Positions 23,000-34,539 of a DNA stretch of 64,000 nucleotides are shown piece after piece (positions within the stretch are counted from its first letter, which is position 1; each line of letters begins with the position of its first letter). The position numbers and the translations under genes are program-made. The notes under the pieces are model-generated. The model was not told the DNA's origin. It searched no databases and saw only the letters and a program-made list of their open reading frames with translations. The DNA comes from Celoporthe dispersa (Eukaryota > Ascomycota > Sordariomycetes > Diaporthales > Cryphonectriaceae). The stretch is from NCBI GenBank assembly GCA_016584495.1, contig WAID01000007.1:4388001-4452000 (forward strand). The letters run 5' to 3'.

Positions 23000-24098
23000 G
23001 TGCACCAAGGTGTTTCCCAAATTCGGGAAGTTATCACGAGCCCAGAGGGCTACCGAGTCGAAATCGCGGCATTGATAGTGGTTCGTCCAGACAGCTCAGG
23101 GCTCGATCCATCCATCCGCCCAGCGCTATAGGATCAACATCAGGTCCGCGTAGCATTGGAGAGAGAGGCGGATAGAGTCTATGCAATAAGCTGCGTACCG
23201 CATTTCGGATTAGCTGATATACTGAAGATATTTCTTTTCCAAGGATATCTGAGATCTCTCGGCGCAATCTCAAGGCGCCTCGTAGCTGAAATATAGTCTA
23301 CTCACTGATATGATACGCTACTAGTATATCTTCATCTTCTTCAACCACGAAGTAGAAGGGATGGTATAGGACGATCTTCTTGCGGAGAAAGTCCAGGCAG
23401 TGCAGCTAATAGAACACATCCAGGCCAAACAAATAGCCGGAGCCATCGGCGAACTCAATCAAGCTTTGATCCATAAGATCCACCTTGGCCTTGGGCACCT
23501 TGAGCCAGCTCTCTGTAAGTCGCATCCTGGATCAGCATTACAATATCACTATACTCAGATCAAGCCAGAAGCTTACGCTTGCCTCCCATATTTACCGTCG
23601 CCCAGGCCGCATCCGCCATAGCTGGATCCAAGTTGGTAAAAGGCGATCGAGTGCTGATGGGAAGATTCCATGTTGAGTTCACCAACGACATCGGCGCTCC
23701 CGTCGCCTCTATAGCGAATAACCTCATTTAGTATATACGATTATCTCTCCGAAAGTCTCTTTTGCGCTTGAAGACTCACCATATATACCTCCGCGCGGGA
23801 GGCTTGAGTTCGATCGAGAGCAATATCTCAGCTGAAGATTGGCAATGCTCCATGCAGCGTTCGCAATCAAGACGAGAATATTAAGCCATAGGAATGTTTT
23901 GGAGACGGCGACGCAGCATACGAAGAGTTTATGTTTGAGCGAGCTGAGTGCAGCTGCTTCTTTGTGACAAACCGGCGCCAGCGATGCTTCCGGGTCATCA
24001 AGAAAAAATGCCGCCTCTTCGCTGCTCGATGCCCGTCGAGATATGCTGGACGCTCTTCTCGACCCCACCGCTAGGAGGAGAGAACTTGAGTGATACAC
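23000..24098 (-). pseudogene. Dead UstYa-family (DUF3328) gene 1
   Basis: All parts of a UstYa protein are present but broken. The start at 24098 leads to a cytosolic tail and the membrane helix TFLWLNILVLIANAAW, then RGGIYGESS. A later block has LDPAMADAAWATV. Then comes ADGSGYLFGLDVFY-stop-LHCLDFLRK, where a TAG replaces Gln inside the first HxxHC motif, whose first His is Tyr here. The last block carries the CIDSIRLSLQCYAD remnant and CRDFDSVALWARDN. UstYa proteins are membrane-anchored oxidases acting on ribosomal and other peptides in fungal pathways. Confidence 0.65.
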
Positions 24099-24768
24099 GA
24101 CTGCCAGGCGTCTTGGGTCAGTACAAGTCCAAGAGCCTATATTGTCATGCGCCCAGCGGGTGGGGTTTTCTCGAGTCCTTAAAGCGAGGCCAGAGGCACC
24201 AATTATCGACTGGCTTATTCTACACTACTAACACCCATGTGATTCCGACTAATACTATACATCTAGACTTCCAGATCCGATCACTTTCCGGACCGGTAGC
24301 TGTAAAGACGCTCTTCCCAAAGGCTATATTCATCAAGATTACTAAGCTATAATTGAATTTCCTCTCTTCCGTTCACCTCTACTCACATTTAGAATACAAG
24401 CGTCTTCACTCAGTCTCGGCTCTTTACCAAGTATTAAAATTTAAGCTGCTAAATAGAAGAAGCAAAAGATATATACACAAAAGAGAGAGAAAAAAAGAGG
24501 GATTAGGGGATAAATAAATATTTGCAAATCCTAAAACATTGGCACTCTTTCATTTTCTCTCCCAATAAGGTAATTGTATATATTACAGCGCCTACTGCAT
24601 GCCCTGCTAATAGTTACCTGAAATACTATGCCTGACAATTAAGCCCGAAATTGCAATACTAATACTCTAATCTGCTGGCAATCCTGATGCTCTTGTTACT
24701 ATTCGATCGGCTGTTCCTTGATAAAGGGAGACTAATGCACGGCCAGATTAGCAAGTTTCGTCCGCGAA
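24099..24768. other. AT-rich spacer between dead UstYa genes
   Basis: No gene is recognised. The stretch becomes AT-rich after about 24350 with a purine-rich run near 24470-24510. Confidence 0.4.
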
Positions 24769-25390
24769 TTAATAATCAACCAGCCATGGGTCTATAGGGA
24801 GAACTACGTTACGAGGCAAGCCAGACAATTCGGCCCAGCCGTACAACACATTCCTGTCTTTGCATTTGTGCCAGAGGATATTGCCGTCCACCACTTTGCC
24901 GTCGGCCCACTCGCTATTGAAAGCAACCGGGTTCAGCGTTGTATCGGCATAGCACAGGATGCCCTGCCGAAGATAGTCGAAATAGAGCCCAAACTGCTTG
25001 TAGTCGAAGCCCCAGCCTCTGTTGCCCATCAAGGCCCGAGACGCACCCCATGAGCTGGACATGGCCTTGAGCTGTTTTCGAATATCTCTTAGGCACTGCA
25101 GCTAGTGGAACATAGACACCCTTCCCCAAAAGTGGTACCCGCTGGTAAGGTTGGTGGCGAGCACGGAACCGCCGTTGTCCGGGGAGCAGGTCGTCCCAGA
25201 GATGATCAGCCTTCTCGCTCCAGAAAGTGTAGGACTCGTTGTCCATATGCATCTCGTCGAAGACGGCCTGCTCGGGGAGATTTGTCCCGCGGACGACGGG
25301 CGGAGAGGCTTTCCCCGCGAAGGGGATGCCTATGAGGACGACGCTTGCCACGACGGCGACACTCGCGTAAACAAGACCGAAGGAGACCAT
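24769..25390 (-). pseudogene. Dead UstYa-family gene 2
   Basis: The start at 25390 gives an N-terminal membrane helix (VYASVAVVASVVLIGIPFAG), then NLPEQAVFDEMHMDN and WDDLLP. A one-base shift at a C4 run near 25186 moves to a second frame: DNGGSVLATNLTSGYHFWG, then MFH-stop-LQC. In that motif a TAG replaces Gln and the second His of HxxHC is Gln. The rest reads FDYLRQGILCYADTTLNP, with the His-Cys before FDYLRQ lost, and ends in PIDPWLVDY. Motif residues are lost as well as the frame, so this is a true pseudogene. It is divergent from the next UstYa relic, 341 bp away. Confidence 0.7.
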
Positions 25391-25731
25391 GATAATTGTA
25401 TGGATGCAAAGGCTGGCGAGACAGCTCGATTCTATCGCAGGGCCATGTTGGCAATCGAGCCAGGAAAATCAGCCTTCTGGAGGGGAACTGTATGACCGGA
25501 CGCAGGGGTGGGGCGGCCGTTTTCCGAAGTGGCGCTTCGGACCGGCCGGGCGTGCAGCGACGCCCGGCGCTCCAAGACTGTCAAAACCTTACGCCTAGAT
25601 GCGGGTATACAGACAGACCCCTCTCTCAATCAAAGCCTAGCTTGCATTCCAATCCGTCGATATCGCTGCCGACAGAGCACGCCAAACAGTTACCCAACTT
25701 TTTCGTTCAAGCACCTGATATCGACGATAAA

Positions 25732-26460
25732 GATGAATATTTGGCCGTGGAAGTATAGAGGTATGCAGGCCCTGAAAACGGAAGACGAGGACGAAGGCTC
25801 TCTGCCTCTGTTCCTCGCCAAGAAGCAGAAGACGACCTGGCCATGGTTGCCCTTAGCCTGCAGCCTCCTGCTTATCGCATCCGCCATCTCCTTCAACATG
25901 CGGTAGAATCGTGGCATCTCGGGCGGCCCCATCAACCTACCCACGCTGCAATACACCTTCGCCGACCATCCAGAGATGCGTCCGTTCGACCAAGAGACGT
26001 CGGACATCTGGCTCCCATAGGGCCGGGACCATTGGTAGAGCATGGAATAGAGAGACCCGAGCAGCGCCCACTTGACGCAGGGCATCGACATGCTCCATAA
26101 GCTACACTGCCTAGTCTCCATCCGGGAGGAGTTCACGATAATAGCGACGGATAAGGACCGACGGATGTTCTTCAATGACAAGACGGCAGAGTCCATCACC
26201 CGCAGAATGCACATCAAGCATTGTTTTGACTTCATCCGCGGGATGCGTGCCATCAGTCTCTCTTACTTCTCTTGATCAGAGACGCTGATCGAAAGCAGGA
26301 CATTCTTTGTGCGGCAGACGCGACTGTTGAACCCTTGGGTCCAGGCTATACCAGAAGCGACGGTTTGGGGGTAGAGCATCTGTATCGTAACTGGGATATA
26401 GTGATGAAATATGCCGCGGCAAATGATTACTTCCCAGAGCAGCTCAAGGGGCTGAAGTAA
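25732..26460 (+). pseudogene. Dead UstYa-family gene 3, several amber stops in one frame
   Basis: The start at 25732 gives a 40-residue cytosolic tail and the helix WPWLPLACSLLLIASAISF. The frame continues without indel through four TAG codons (one right after NMR, three between IWLP and RDPSS). It keeps the first motif HKLHCLVSIRE, the second motif HIKHCFDFIR, and after what looks like an intron with a damaged donor, DILCAADATVEPLGPGYT. It ends at EQLKGLK. Trp codons turned to TAG would explain at least some stops and fit G-to-A RIP changes on the coding strand. Confidence 0.7.
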
Positions 26461-27004
26461 ATAATTACCCCGATGCCTTAATCAAGTAGAGGTAGATAAG
26501 GATGGGAGTAATTATACTAAGAACATGCTTTGAGCATAGTATTCATGCTCTTTTAGCGAGTTTAGAGCTTGTGTTGTAGCGATGCGCTATACTAGGGGAA
26601 GAACACATAGTAATTAGTACGTATCTACCTACTTAAGTATCTTAGTCTACACATTTCTATTGATGTCCAGTAAAATGCTTGGTAGATGTCGAATACTTCA
26701 ACAAGGACTGGATTATTCGGTGACGCTAGTACATATTAATGCTTTTGTGTCTAAAGTATTAGGTCGCGTTTCTCCTTGTCGAATATGTCAACTATTTCAA
26801 GCACAGCCTTCTTAGTTGCAGCCAAATTACTATTTGGAATCACAATACTTGATTATTTCAGCTTCAAATTTAGAAGCATCAATTCTTTTTACATAGGGCT
26901 GCGGACATGTATATGCACACGAAAGCCATAGCGCCCATGCAAACGAGGTGCCCGATGGTTTGATCGAGAGAAAGGCCAGTCTCAAGTTGGCGTAGAATAC
27001 CCAT
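26461..27004. other. Spacer, no gene recognised
   Basis: The sequence is AT-rich with nothing supportable on either strand. Confidence 0.4.
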
Positions 27005-27304
27005 TTAATTCACAGCCCGGAGCCCGTCGACCTCGGGCATTCTATGCTCCGGCTTCTCGAACCATTCGAAAAGAGCATCCCAGTCATTGCAGACGTGCGC
27101 CGCCTCCTTGTGCACAGCAGGCGGATTTCCCGGAGTCGCTCCCTCAGTAGTGGTGTCGGCGAAGCACATGATTGCCTCGAGAACATAATTGAAGCAGTGC
27201 GCATTGTGCTCCGCCCAGTCGAGACGTTCCAATCTGGTTACGCTAGGGGAGCTTGGCCTGAGGGATTCCCATGGCCATGTAACTGAAATCCTCCAGAATG
27301 CCGG
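27005..27304 (-). pseudogene. Dead UstYa-family gene 4, cut by an LTR
   Basis: Only the C-terminal third remains: WAEHNAHCFNYVLEAIMC carries the second His-Cys motif, followed by FADTTTEG and HVCNDWDALFEWFEKP, ending at a stop at 27005. The upstream part is missing and the homology ends where the LTR begins at 27305, so transposon insertion probably separated or removed the 5' part. Confidence 0.65.
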
Positions 27305-28120
27305 TGTAATGAGCACTGCAGTAATCCGAAGATTCCTAAATACCGATTGGGTTTATACTAGCAAAGAGATATCAAAAGCATTGAATCCTTGAATACGGAA
27401 CTATACAAGTCCTAATAAGCAATGCAAATATTCACTGCCTTTGGGGCTATTCAATATATAAAACTGAATACTTAGATTAACGACTGAAAAGCTATATACT
27501 GAATCTATCTATTAGTAATAAGCATATCTTTATATATCTAGCTTTTCAATTTGATAAATATAATAGATATCTATCTTATCTATTACTAATAGATATAATA
27601 AATATCTATCTTATCTATTAATAATTCTAATCTTAAATTATATAATCTTTTCTTTTCTGCTATTTTTATATCTGATGTTATGACCTATCCAATATGCAGG
27701 TCACGAATAAAGTGGCCCAACAGCGGGGCACGGAAAACTAGCAGAATCCAGATACAAAAGCAGCAGAGAAGAAGAATTACATAATCTAGGATTAGGATTA
27801 CTAATAGATAAGATAGATATCTATTATATCTATCAATAATAAATAGAATAGATATCTATTATATTTATCAAACTGAAAAAGCTGGATATATAAAAACATA
27901 TTCATTACTAATAAATAAATTCAATATATAGCTCTTTAATTATCAATCTAAATATTCAGTCTTATATATTGAATAGCTCCAAAAGCAATAAATACTTGCA
28001 TTGCTTATTAGGATTTATATAATTCTATATTCAAAAACTTAATACTTTTTGATATCTTTCTTGCTAGTATAAACCCAATTAGTATTTAGGAATTTTCGGA
28101 TTACTACAGTGCTTATTATA
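27305..28120. repeat. Head-to-head LTR pair forming a large inverted repeat
   Basis: A minus-oriented LTR (27305 to about 27673, starting TGTAATGAGCACTGCAG) is followed directly by a plus-oriented LTR of the same family (27676-28120, starting TGTTATGACC). The arms match in reverse complement for roughly 360 bp with about 90 bp between them, which is the unpaired start of the plus copy. Heavy AT bias suggests RIP. Confidence 0.7.
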
Positions 28121-28615
28121 TTTTGACAATTCTTATTCAAGAAAAGTTTAGTATTATTCTTTTGAGCAATACAGAATACAATAGCTTCTTAAATGCTTAT
28201 TTTATCTATTTATAAGCTTATATATAAATAGATAGTCAATACTATTACTAATCTTTAGAAGCAAATTCGCATTTTATAGCAATAGAATAATAATCTAATT
28301 TCTATTATAGCAAATAAAATATATAAGATAAATAAGCTAATTATATATAATAGAGCGCAGAAAATACTTTATAGATTCTTTATTTATTATAAAGCGTACT
28401 TTCTATATTATACTGCTTAGTTTATCTCTAAATATAAAAAAATCATTCTTATTAAAACTTACTTCGAAAAAAATGCCTTTATTTAATATAAATCTTCTTT
28501 GCGCAATTATCTAAAAATATCAGAATAATCTTAATGCATACAATTAAAATATTAAAAATATATTTGATTCTTTTGCAGATTTCGAGAAAGCTCTCAAAAA
28601 AACTTTCGATAACCC
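28121..28615 (+). mobile_element. Truncated RIP-like Gypsy copy A, gag start
   Basis: The sequence after the plus LTR matches the start of the internal region of copy B (43656-44155) in the same order, then diverges abruptly at about 28612. It is AT-rich with no open frame. Confidence 0.65.
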
Positions 28616-29264
28616 TGTCTATAAAAAAGCGATGAAGTCTATTAGACTTCATTGAAAACTCTATACAAACATGCACAGACTATTTCATTTACAAGGGGTA
28701 GACTTCAATGAAAATCTGAAATTAGACTTCATTGATAGTTTCTAGCCAGAATAAAGAAAAAAAAAATATGAAGAAAGAAATACTCAACGAGGCGATACAG
28801 ATTCCGTTTTCAGCTTCTTTCCTATCTCTTGATAGCTTATATATAAAGACAATAAAATCGGCAGCGATTTTTTAGATATTCTTGAATGGATAAAGTAAGC
28901 AAAGCTTATTAATCTAGCAGAATTGATTAGATCAGTAGCAATCTAGCTATAAAAGCTTATTATATTAATGCGTTTAAATTATATGCAGCTTTCTTAAACG
29001 TATCCCTTTTTCTTAAGCATATTATAATAGAGTTTAGAAAGAAGAAGCTGGCTAAATTGAATTTTTTTCTCTATAATAAATCGAAAGAAATCCTTGAAAA
29101 TAGAGCTATTTATCTATCTAGCCCATTATCGAATTGTAATATATAAGGAATGTAAAATCGGATATATTGCTTACAAGATCCGAATGCATCTGCAGATATA
29201 CTATAGTATAATCAGTATTGAGAGCTGAAAGCAGATTCTATCCAATATAGCCGAGATCCCAAGT
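28616..29264. other. AT-rich segment of unknown origin
   Basis: It starts with a small palindrome (TGAAGTCTA/TAGACTTCA, 28633-28652) and carries repeated TAGACTTCA(T/A)TGA motifs up to 28735. No gene or known element is recognised in the remainder. Confidence 0.4.
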
Positions 29265-32200
29265 TGTAATGAGCACTGCAGTAATCCGAAGATTCCTAAG
29301 TATCGATTGGGTTTATGCTAGCAAGAGAGGTATCAAAAGTGTTGAGTCCTTGAATACGGAACTGTATAAGTCCTAATAAGCTATACAATTATTCACTGCC
29401 TTTGGAGCTATTCAATATATAAGACTGAATACTTAGATTGACGATTGAAGAGCTATATACTGAATCTATCTACTGGTAATAAGTATGTCTTTATATATCC
29501 AGCTCTTCAATCCTGCCTAGGATGCTTATATTCTGATTATTGCTAAGCAAATCCCTGAATCGTTTGCTTAGCAATCAATTCCTTATAAGTAGTAGATCTT
29601 AGATCCTAATCCTTACTTACATAATCCTGCATTCCTTTTTTCTATATTAAAGTATTGGACTCTTAGCTCTAGAAAGATCTATTCCGAATAGTTTAAGTAT
29701 TGTGCCATTTCCTTATCATAATCTGCATATTGGATAAATCATAATATTATCTCCTTCTTATAGATCGTTATCTCTAATAATTTTCTATAAGTTTTCAGCT
29801 TATTCCCTATTTTCCTTATTATTCTTTCCTAATCAAGATATTTTATAGAGTTAAGAGTTCTTGTATTCAAAAATCTATTACTATTCCCAAGAGCATTGCT
29901 GAATGCGATTCTCTAATTGCTTGCATTTTGGAGAATTTTATCGAAATGCCTATTTATTCTTTTTGTAAAAATCGCAATCTCCCCTCCTATTAGATATTGC
30001 CTAATAATTCTACTTATTACGCTGAATATATTTATTAAGATTATTCGAAATATAATATTCTTAGTTCTTTTCTTATAAAGCTTCATAATATTGCTATTTA
30101 GTATCAGAAGCTAAAGAATAAGATTAAGAATTTGGAGACCAAATTACTGCGACTTTATTAATAGAAGCAGCTATAATCTGACAAAATAAAGTATGCTTTG
30201 CATTATAGTATCTCTCGAATAGAGAAATTAGATTATATAGAAGCTAAAAAAGCTAAAGCGAAGCATTTGGCTGCTAAAGAGGCTAATTATAATATTAAAA
30301 TATTAATACTCGAAAAGCTATTCTCTAAGAGTTTCTCTAAGCTTAATATAAACGAAATTGATTAATCTATAATAGACTTAAGTATTTTTAAGATTAATAG
30401 ATTAGAAAATATAGCTAGTTTATCGATTAGTTATTGATCTAGTCTGACTAATAGACTTAATTGATTAGTAAGTCTTTCAGATAAGTCTTTTCTTAATTAA
30501 TTATTTTTTTTTTTTGACTAGTTTGCAATATAATTATCTTTTAGCTAACTAGTCTATTGGTTATATTGATAGATAGATAATTAATTAGATAATTTAACTA
30601 GTTTTGTTTTTGTCTAATCTAAGTTCTATTAATATCCTTATTATTAATAGCTAGTTGAATAATTAGACTATATCTAGTTTTTATTCCGAATTGGAATAGT
30701 TTTCTGGATTTATAGTTTACTAATCTTATTTCTGCTAATATATCTGAAATGCTTATTATACATTTACGAAGTTTTCTTTAGATTTCTATAAGTTTTCGCT
30801 TACTAAATAGCTTTTCTATTTAATAAGATATTCTTATACTGCATTTATGCTTTTATGCTTAAGAATTTTTTTAATTTTATATTCTTCTTTTAATCTTTCC
30901 ATTTCGATAATATTATCTATTTTAGCATTTTTTATTATAGATTCGAGTAATGAGATATAGAAAATCGGATATAGCTTTATTCTATAAAATAGTACGAGCT
31001 TATAATTAATTAGAGATATTTATTTGAGAATTTTGAAAAGTTTAAGCTTTTTGTAATCAAACTTATATAATAATCTCTTAGTTTTGATATAGTCTTTCTT
31101 TCTAACAAGATAGACTTTATCTCCTTTCTATAGAATTAGTTCTTTAATTCTCTTAGAATTCGCATATTAAGTTATATATTCTTAGATAAATGCAAATTCT
31201 GATTATAGCTTTTTCCTGATTTTTCTAAATTTAAGTGTCTTCTTTTCTATAGCTTCTGCATTTGCTTTTGGCAATGCTTTATAATAAGCTATCAGATTAT
31301 ATTTATAAAATGCATAGAATAGTAAAATCTTTATAATGCTAATATCTATACTATTATATGCGAATTATGCTAATAATAATAGTTTAACTTAATTATTCTG
31401 CTCCTAATTAATATAATGCTTAAAATATTATTCTATAATTTAATTAATTTGTTCTATCTATCTATTTATTTGCAAATAGAATGCGATTAATATCTTATAT
31501 GCAATTCTAAGCTATTTTATAAATAATATCTAGAAATATAATGCGAATTTCTTATCTCTATCTGAAATAAGTTCCTATAATATTCTATAATTAGCTATTA
31601 TTATTCTAAGAAATATATATGCGAGTTTTTCTGCTATACTACTCTCTTTATAAAATAGAAAATAAGCATATTTACTTAATCTGCAAACTATTACTAAAAT
31701 ACTATCAAATTATATTCTAATTAAGAATTCTTATAAAAAGAATAGCTTGATAATAAAGTCTAGGCTAATTGATTACTAAATAGCTATAGATATTAGTAAA
31801 GATTGCAATAGTCTATAAAGCTTATATTATTCTGCCTTGTTTTTCTTACAGCTATTGTATATCTTAAGGATATCTTTTATCTTTTTTCTAAATCTTAGAA
31901 AATCCCAATATTTCCAGATTCTCTTATAAATTGCTCTAATTCCTTAGTATTTATATACGGATACGCTATATATATTTTTAATATATTCATCTTATTCTGC
32001 TAGAGTTATATTTTCTGGATTCTTTCTTTAATATGCGATCCTAAATATTGCATTAATTTTCTATATTTGTATAAAATTGCTATCCTAATCTATATTGAGA
32101 AGTATCTATTCTTTGATATCTATATCTAATTGAAAATCTGATTGTTTACTAAGAGCGTCTACTTTAATATTTTCTTTTCCTAAAATATAGATTATCTTAA

Positions 32201-33016
32201 TATCGAACTAGGAGAGAAATTCTGCCTATCGAACTTATTGCTTATTTAAAATCTTAATTATTGTGAATATCGTAAGATTCTTATAATTTGTAAACATTTT
32301 AATTAGCAATTTTGCTTCGATTAAATAATATTGCTATTTCTAAAATGCATATATTATTGCTATAAATTCCTTATCTGGAATTCTGTATTATAATTCAGAT
32401 TTGCTAAACTTTTTCGAAAAATTCGCTATAAGTTTTGATTATCCTTAATCGTCTTTTTGGATCAGCTCTATATTGCATTTATATTCTAATGTATCGAATA
32501 TAATCTCAAATTCTTATATTAGATTAGCTTTTTCAAGAATTGGGTTTTTCGCAATCTTAGCTTTAATAATTTCAAAAGCTTTCTATTCTTCCTTATCTTA
32601 TTAGAATACTTTATTCTTTTTTATTAGATTTATTAATAGCTTAGCAATTACTAAATAATTGCTAATAAATTATCAATAGAAGTTTGCATATCCGAAGAAT
32701 ACTTTAATATCTTTTTATTATTTTGGGAATTAGCTAATTATATAATATTTCGATCTTATCTTTTTGCATCTATATATAGCTTAGCTTAATAGTATATCTA
32801 AAATAATCAACTTTTTGAATATAAAAATAATTCTTAATTAGTTCTATAAAAAATTTATTATTTTAAAATATTTGTAAAATTATCTATATATATTTTCTAT
32901 ATTTTTTGTAATCTTTGGAGTAGATAAAGATATTATTAAAGTAAATAATAATAAAGATATCAAGATATTCGCATAAGATATAATTGATTATTTCTTGGAA
33001 TAATGCGGATATATTG

Positions 33017-33021
33017 ATTAA
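33017..33021. repeat. Target-site duplication, left
   Basis: ATTAA lies directly before the left LTR of the chromovirus and is repeated at 40713-40717 directly after the right LTR. Confidence 0.85.
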
Positions 33022-33248
33022 TGTTATGGGCTCGAGCTCTTGGCTCGAGCGCTCAGATGCGAAGCGTGACCGAGTCAGTGAGGGATCGGGACAGTCCCAC
33101 CACCCACGTGACCAGGGCTCACTACTGCACTATTTAGCTTAGGTAGCAGCTCATCAGCGAGCTGCTACCGAACCTACATTTAGCATAGCAAATCTTACTA
33201 CCAATTGGGCACCCTTACGAGTTGATCCGTACGGGTCAGACCCTCACA
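33022..33248 (+). repeat. Left LTR of the chromovirus
   Basis: It starts TGTTATGG and ends CCTCACA. Differs from the right LTR by one missing G in CTCAGATGCG versus CTCAGGATGCG. Contains a TATTTAG-type box near 33130 and, at 33185-33195, the sequence that pairs with the primer site. Confidence 0.92.
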
Positions 33249-33249
33249 T

Positions 33250-33260
33250 AGATTTGCTAT
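33250..33260 (+). other. Self-priming primer-binding site
   Basis: AGATTTGCTAT, two bases after the LTR end, is the exact 11-nt reverse complement of ATAGCAAATCT at 33185-33195 within the LTR. Tf1-type elements prime reverse transcription by folding the mRNA 5' end onto an 11-nt site in this position. No TGG-type tRNA primer site is visible here. Confidence 0.75.
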
Positions 33261-33282
33261 CTCCAATTACAAAACGGTTGGA

Positions 33283-34534
33283 ATGGCAGACGATATTCCT
33301 TTTCCCGCGGACATCGGGGACGTGGGCGACTTTCAGAGCGGCCCTGAACAAGGAACGGCCCGGGCGCAGCCAGGGCCCAGCGATGCAGAGATGACAGGAC
33401 AGCCAACGAGCGATCAGGAACAAAGACAGGAGCGATCCGGATTTGGAATGGGCGCGCAGCCACAGGAGCCTAGCGTGGCTCAACTGCAATATGAGATTGC
33501 GCAGCTGAAAAGCATGTTGCTTTCAGGAAACGTGGGGTTGTACCCCAAACGGAAGAGACTTTCGCCAGGGGGCCAAGTTCGCTGGCAACCGCACTATGTT
33601 CCCGGCCTGGCGAATGACGATGGAACATATTCTTATAGCCGACGCGGAGTTTATTGGCGGGCCTCGCGACCGATGGGTGTGGCTTTGGGGCAATCTGGAC
33701 GAGAAAGTTCAGGAGAGAGTTAATGCGTTCTATGAGGAGGGAGGGTCAAGCGCTGACTACGACACGGAGGCATTCCTCAATTACTTGGAAGCCTGCTATG
33801 GCGACCCTCACCGCCAGGAAAGCGCCTTGGTCCAATTCGAAGGTCTCAGAATGAGAGACGAGGATACCTTTTCCTGGTTTCTCATCCGGTTCGAGCAGCT
33901 GTTGGCCCAGGCTGGGGGATTACGCTGGAATGACGAGGTACGAGTCAACTCGCTCCGCTCCAAGCTATCCCCCCGCATTCGGAAAGCCGCAATCAGCGCA
34001 AATATCGACAGATCATCCTACCGCGAAGCGGTCAACGGATACAGAAAGCTCGCCCAGGAACTCGAGGCATGGGACATGGAACAACGGATGTGGGCAAACC
34101 GCCCGCAGTCAACGACCCACAATCGGGACAACACCGCCAAGCAGTCGTCAAACAACCAGGGCGAGGACGTGGCCATGACAGACGTCGCAGTCACGACTAC
34201 GGCTCGGGGCCGGGGCGGGGGCCGCATGGGACGAGGCCGGGGCCGAGGCGGGAGCGGAGGGCAACCCCGCGGAACCGCGTCAGGCGCAAACCCGGGACAG
34301 CCAGCTGGCCAGGGACCGCGCCGACGGGCCACTCTGGGTCCCAGATAGCGTGAGGAACGACCGCAGATCCCGCGGAGCTTGCTTACGCTGCAACTCATTG
34401 GAGCATTTCGTCAGGGATTGCCACCTACTCCCCCAAGGGCACCCGCTTCTCGCGTGCATCTGTTGGAGGTCGATGAGGGAGTTCTCGACGGAGACGACGC
34501 TGCACCTACCGACCCCGATTCGGGAAATGCATAG
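33283..34534 (+). CDS. Chromovirus Gag (frame broken as sequenced)
   Basis: Gag starts MADDIPFPADIGDVG at 33283. The frame must shift at a G5 run near 33573 to reach KFAGN followed by MFPAWRMTMEHIL, the conserved retrotransposon gag core. That frame runs to an RG-rich tail (GGGRMGRGRGRGG). A zinc knuckle CLRCNSLEHFVRDC (CX2CX4HX4C) follows in a different frame at about 34380-34425. A tail rich in Asp returns to the core frame after a C5 run near 34430 and ends at TAG 34532-34534. Gag packages the element RNA. The shifts sit mostly at C or G runs. Confidence 0.75.
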
Positions 34535-34539
34535 CTCCC

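Noticed and set aside
25690..26253. A 187-codon open frame on the minus strand
   Set aside because: It lies opposite the UstYa relic at 25732-26460, whose HKLHC and HIKHC motifs explain the sequence; the minus product shows no domain.
28479..28676. Short open frames in the AT-rich island (also 45002-47631)
   Set aside because: They arise from AT-rich decayed Gypsy sequence and match no protein on their own strand.
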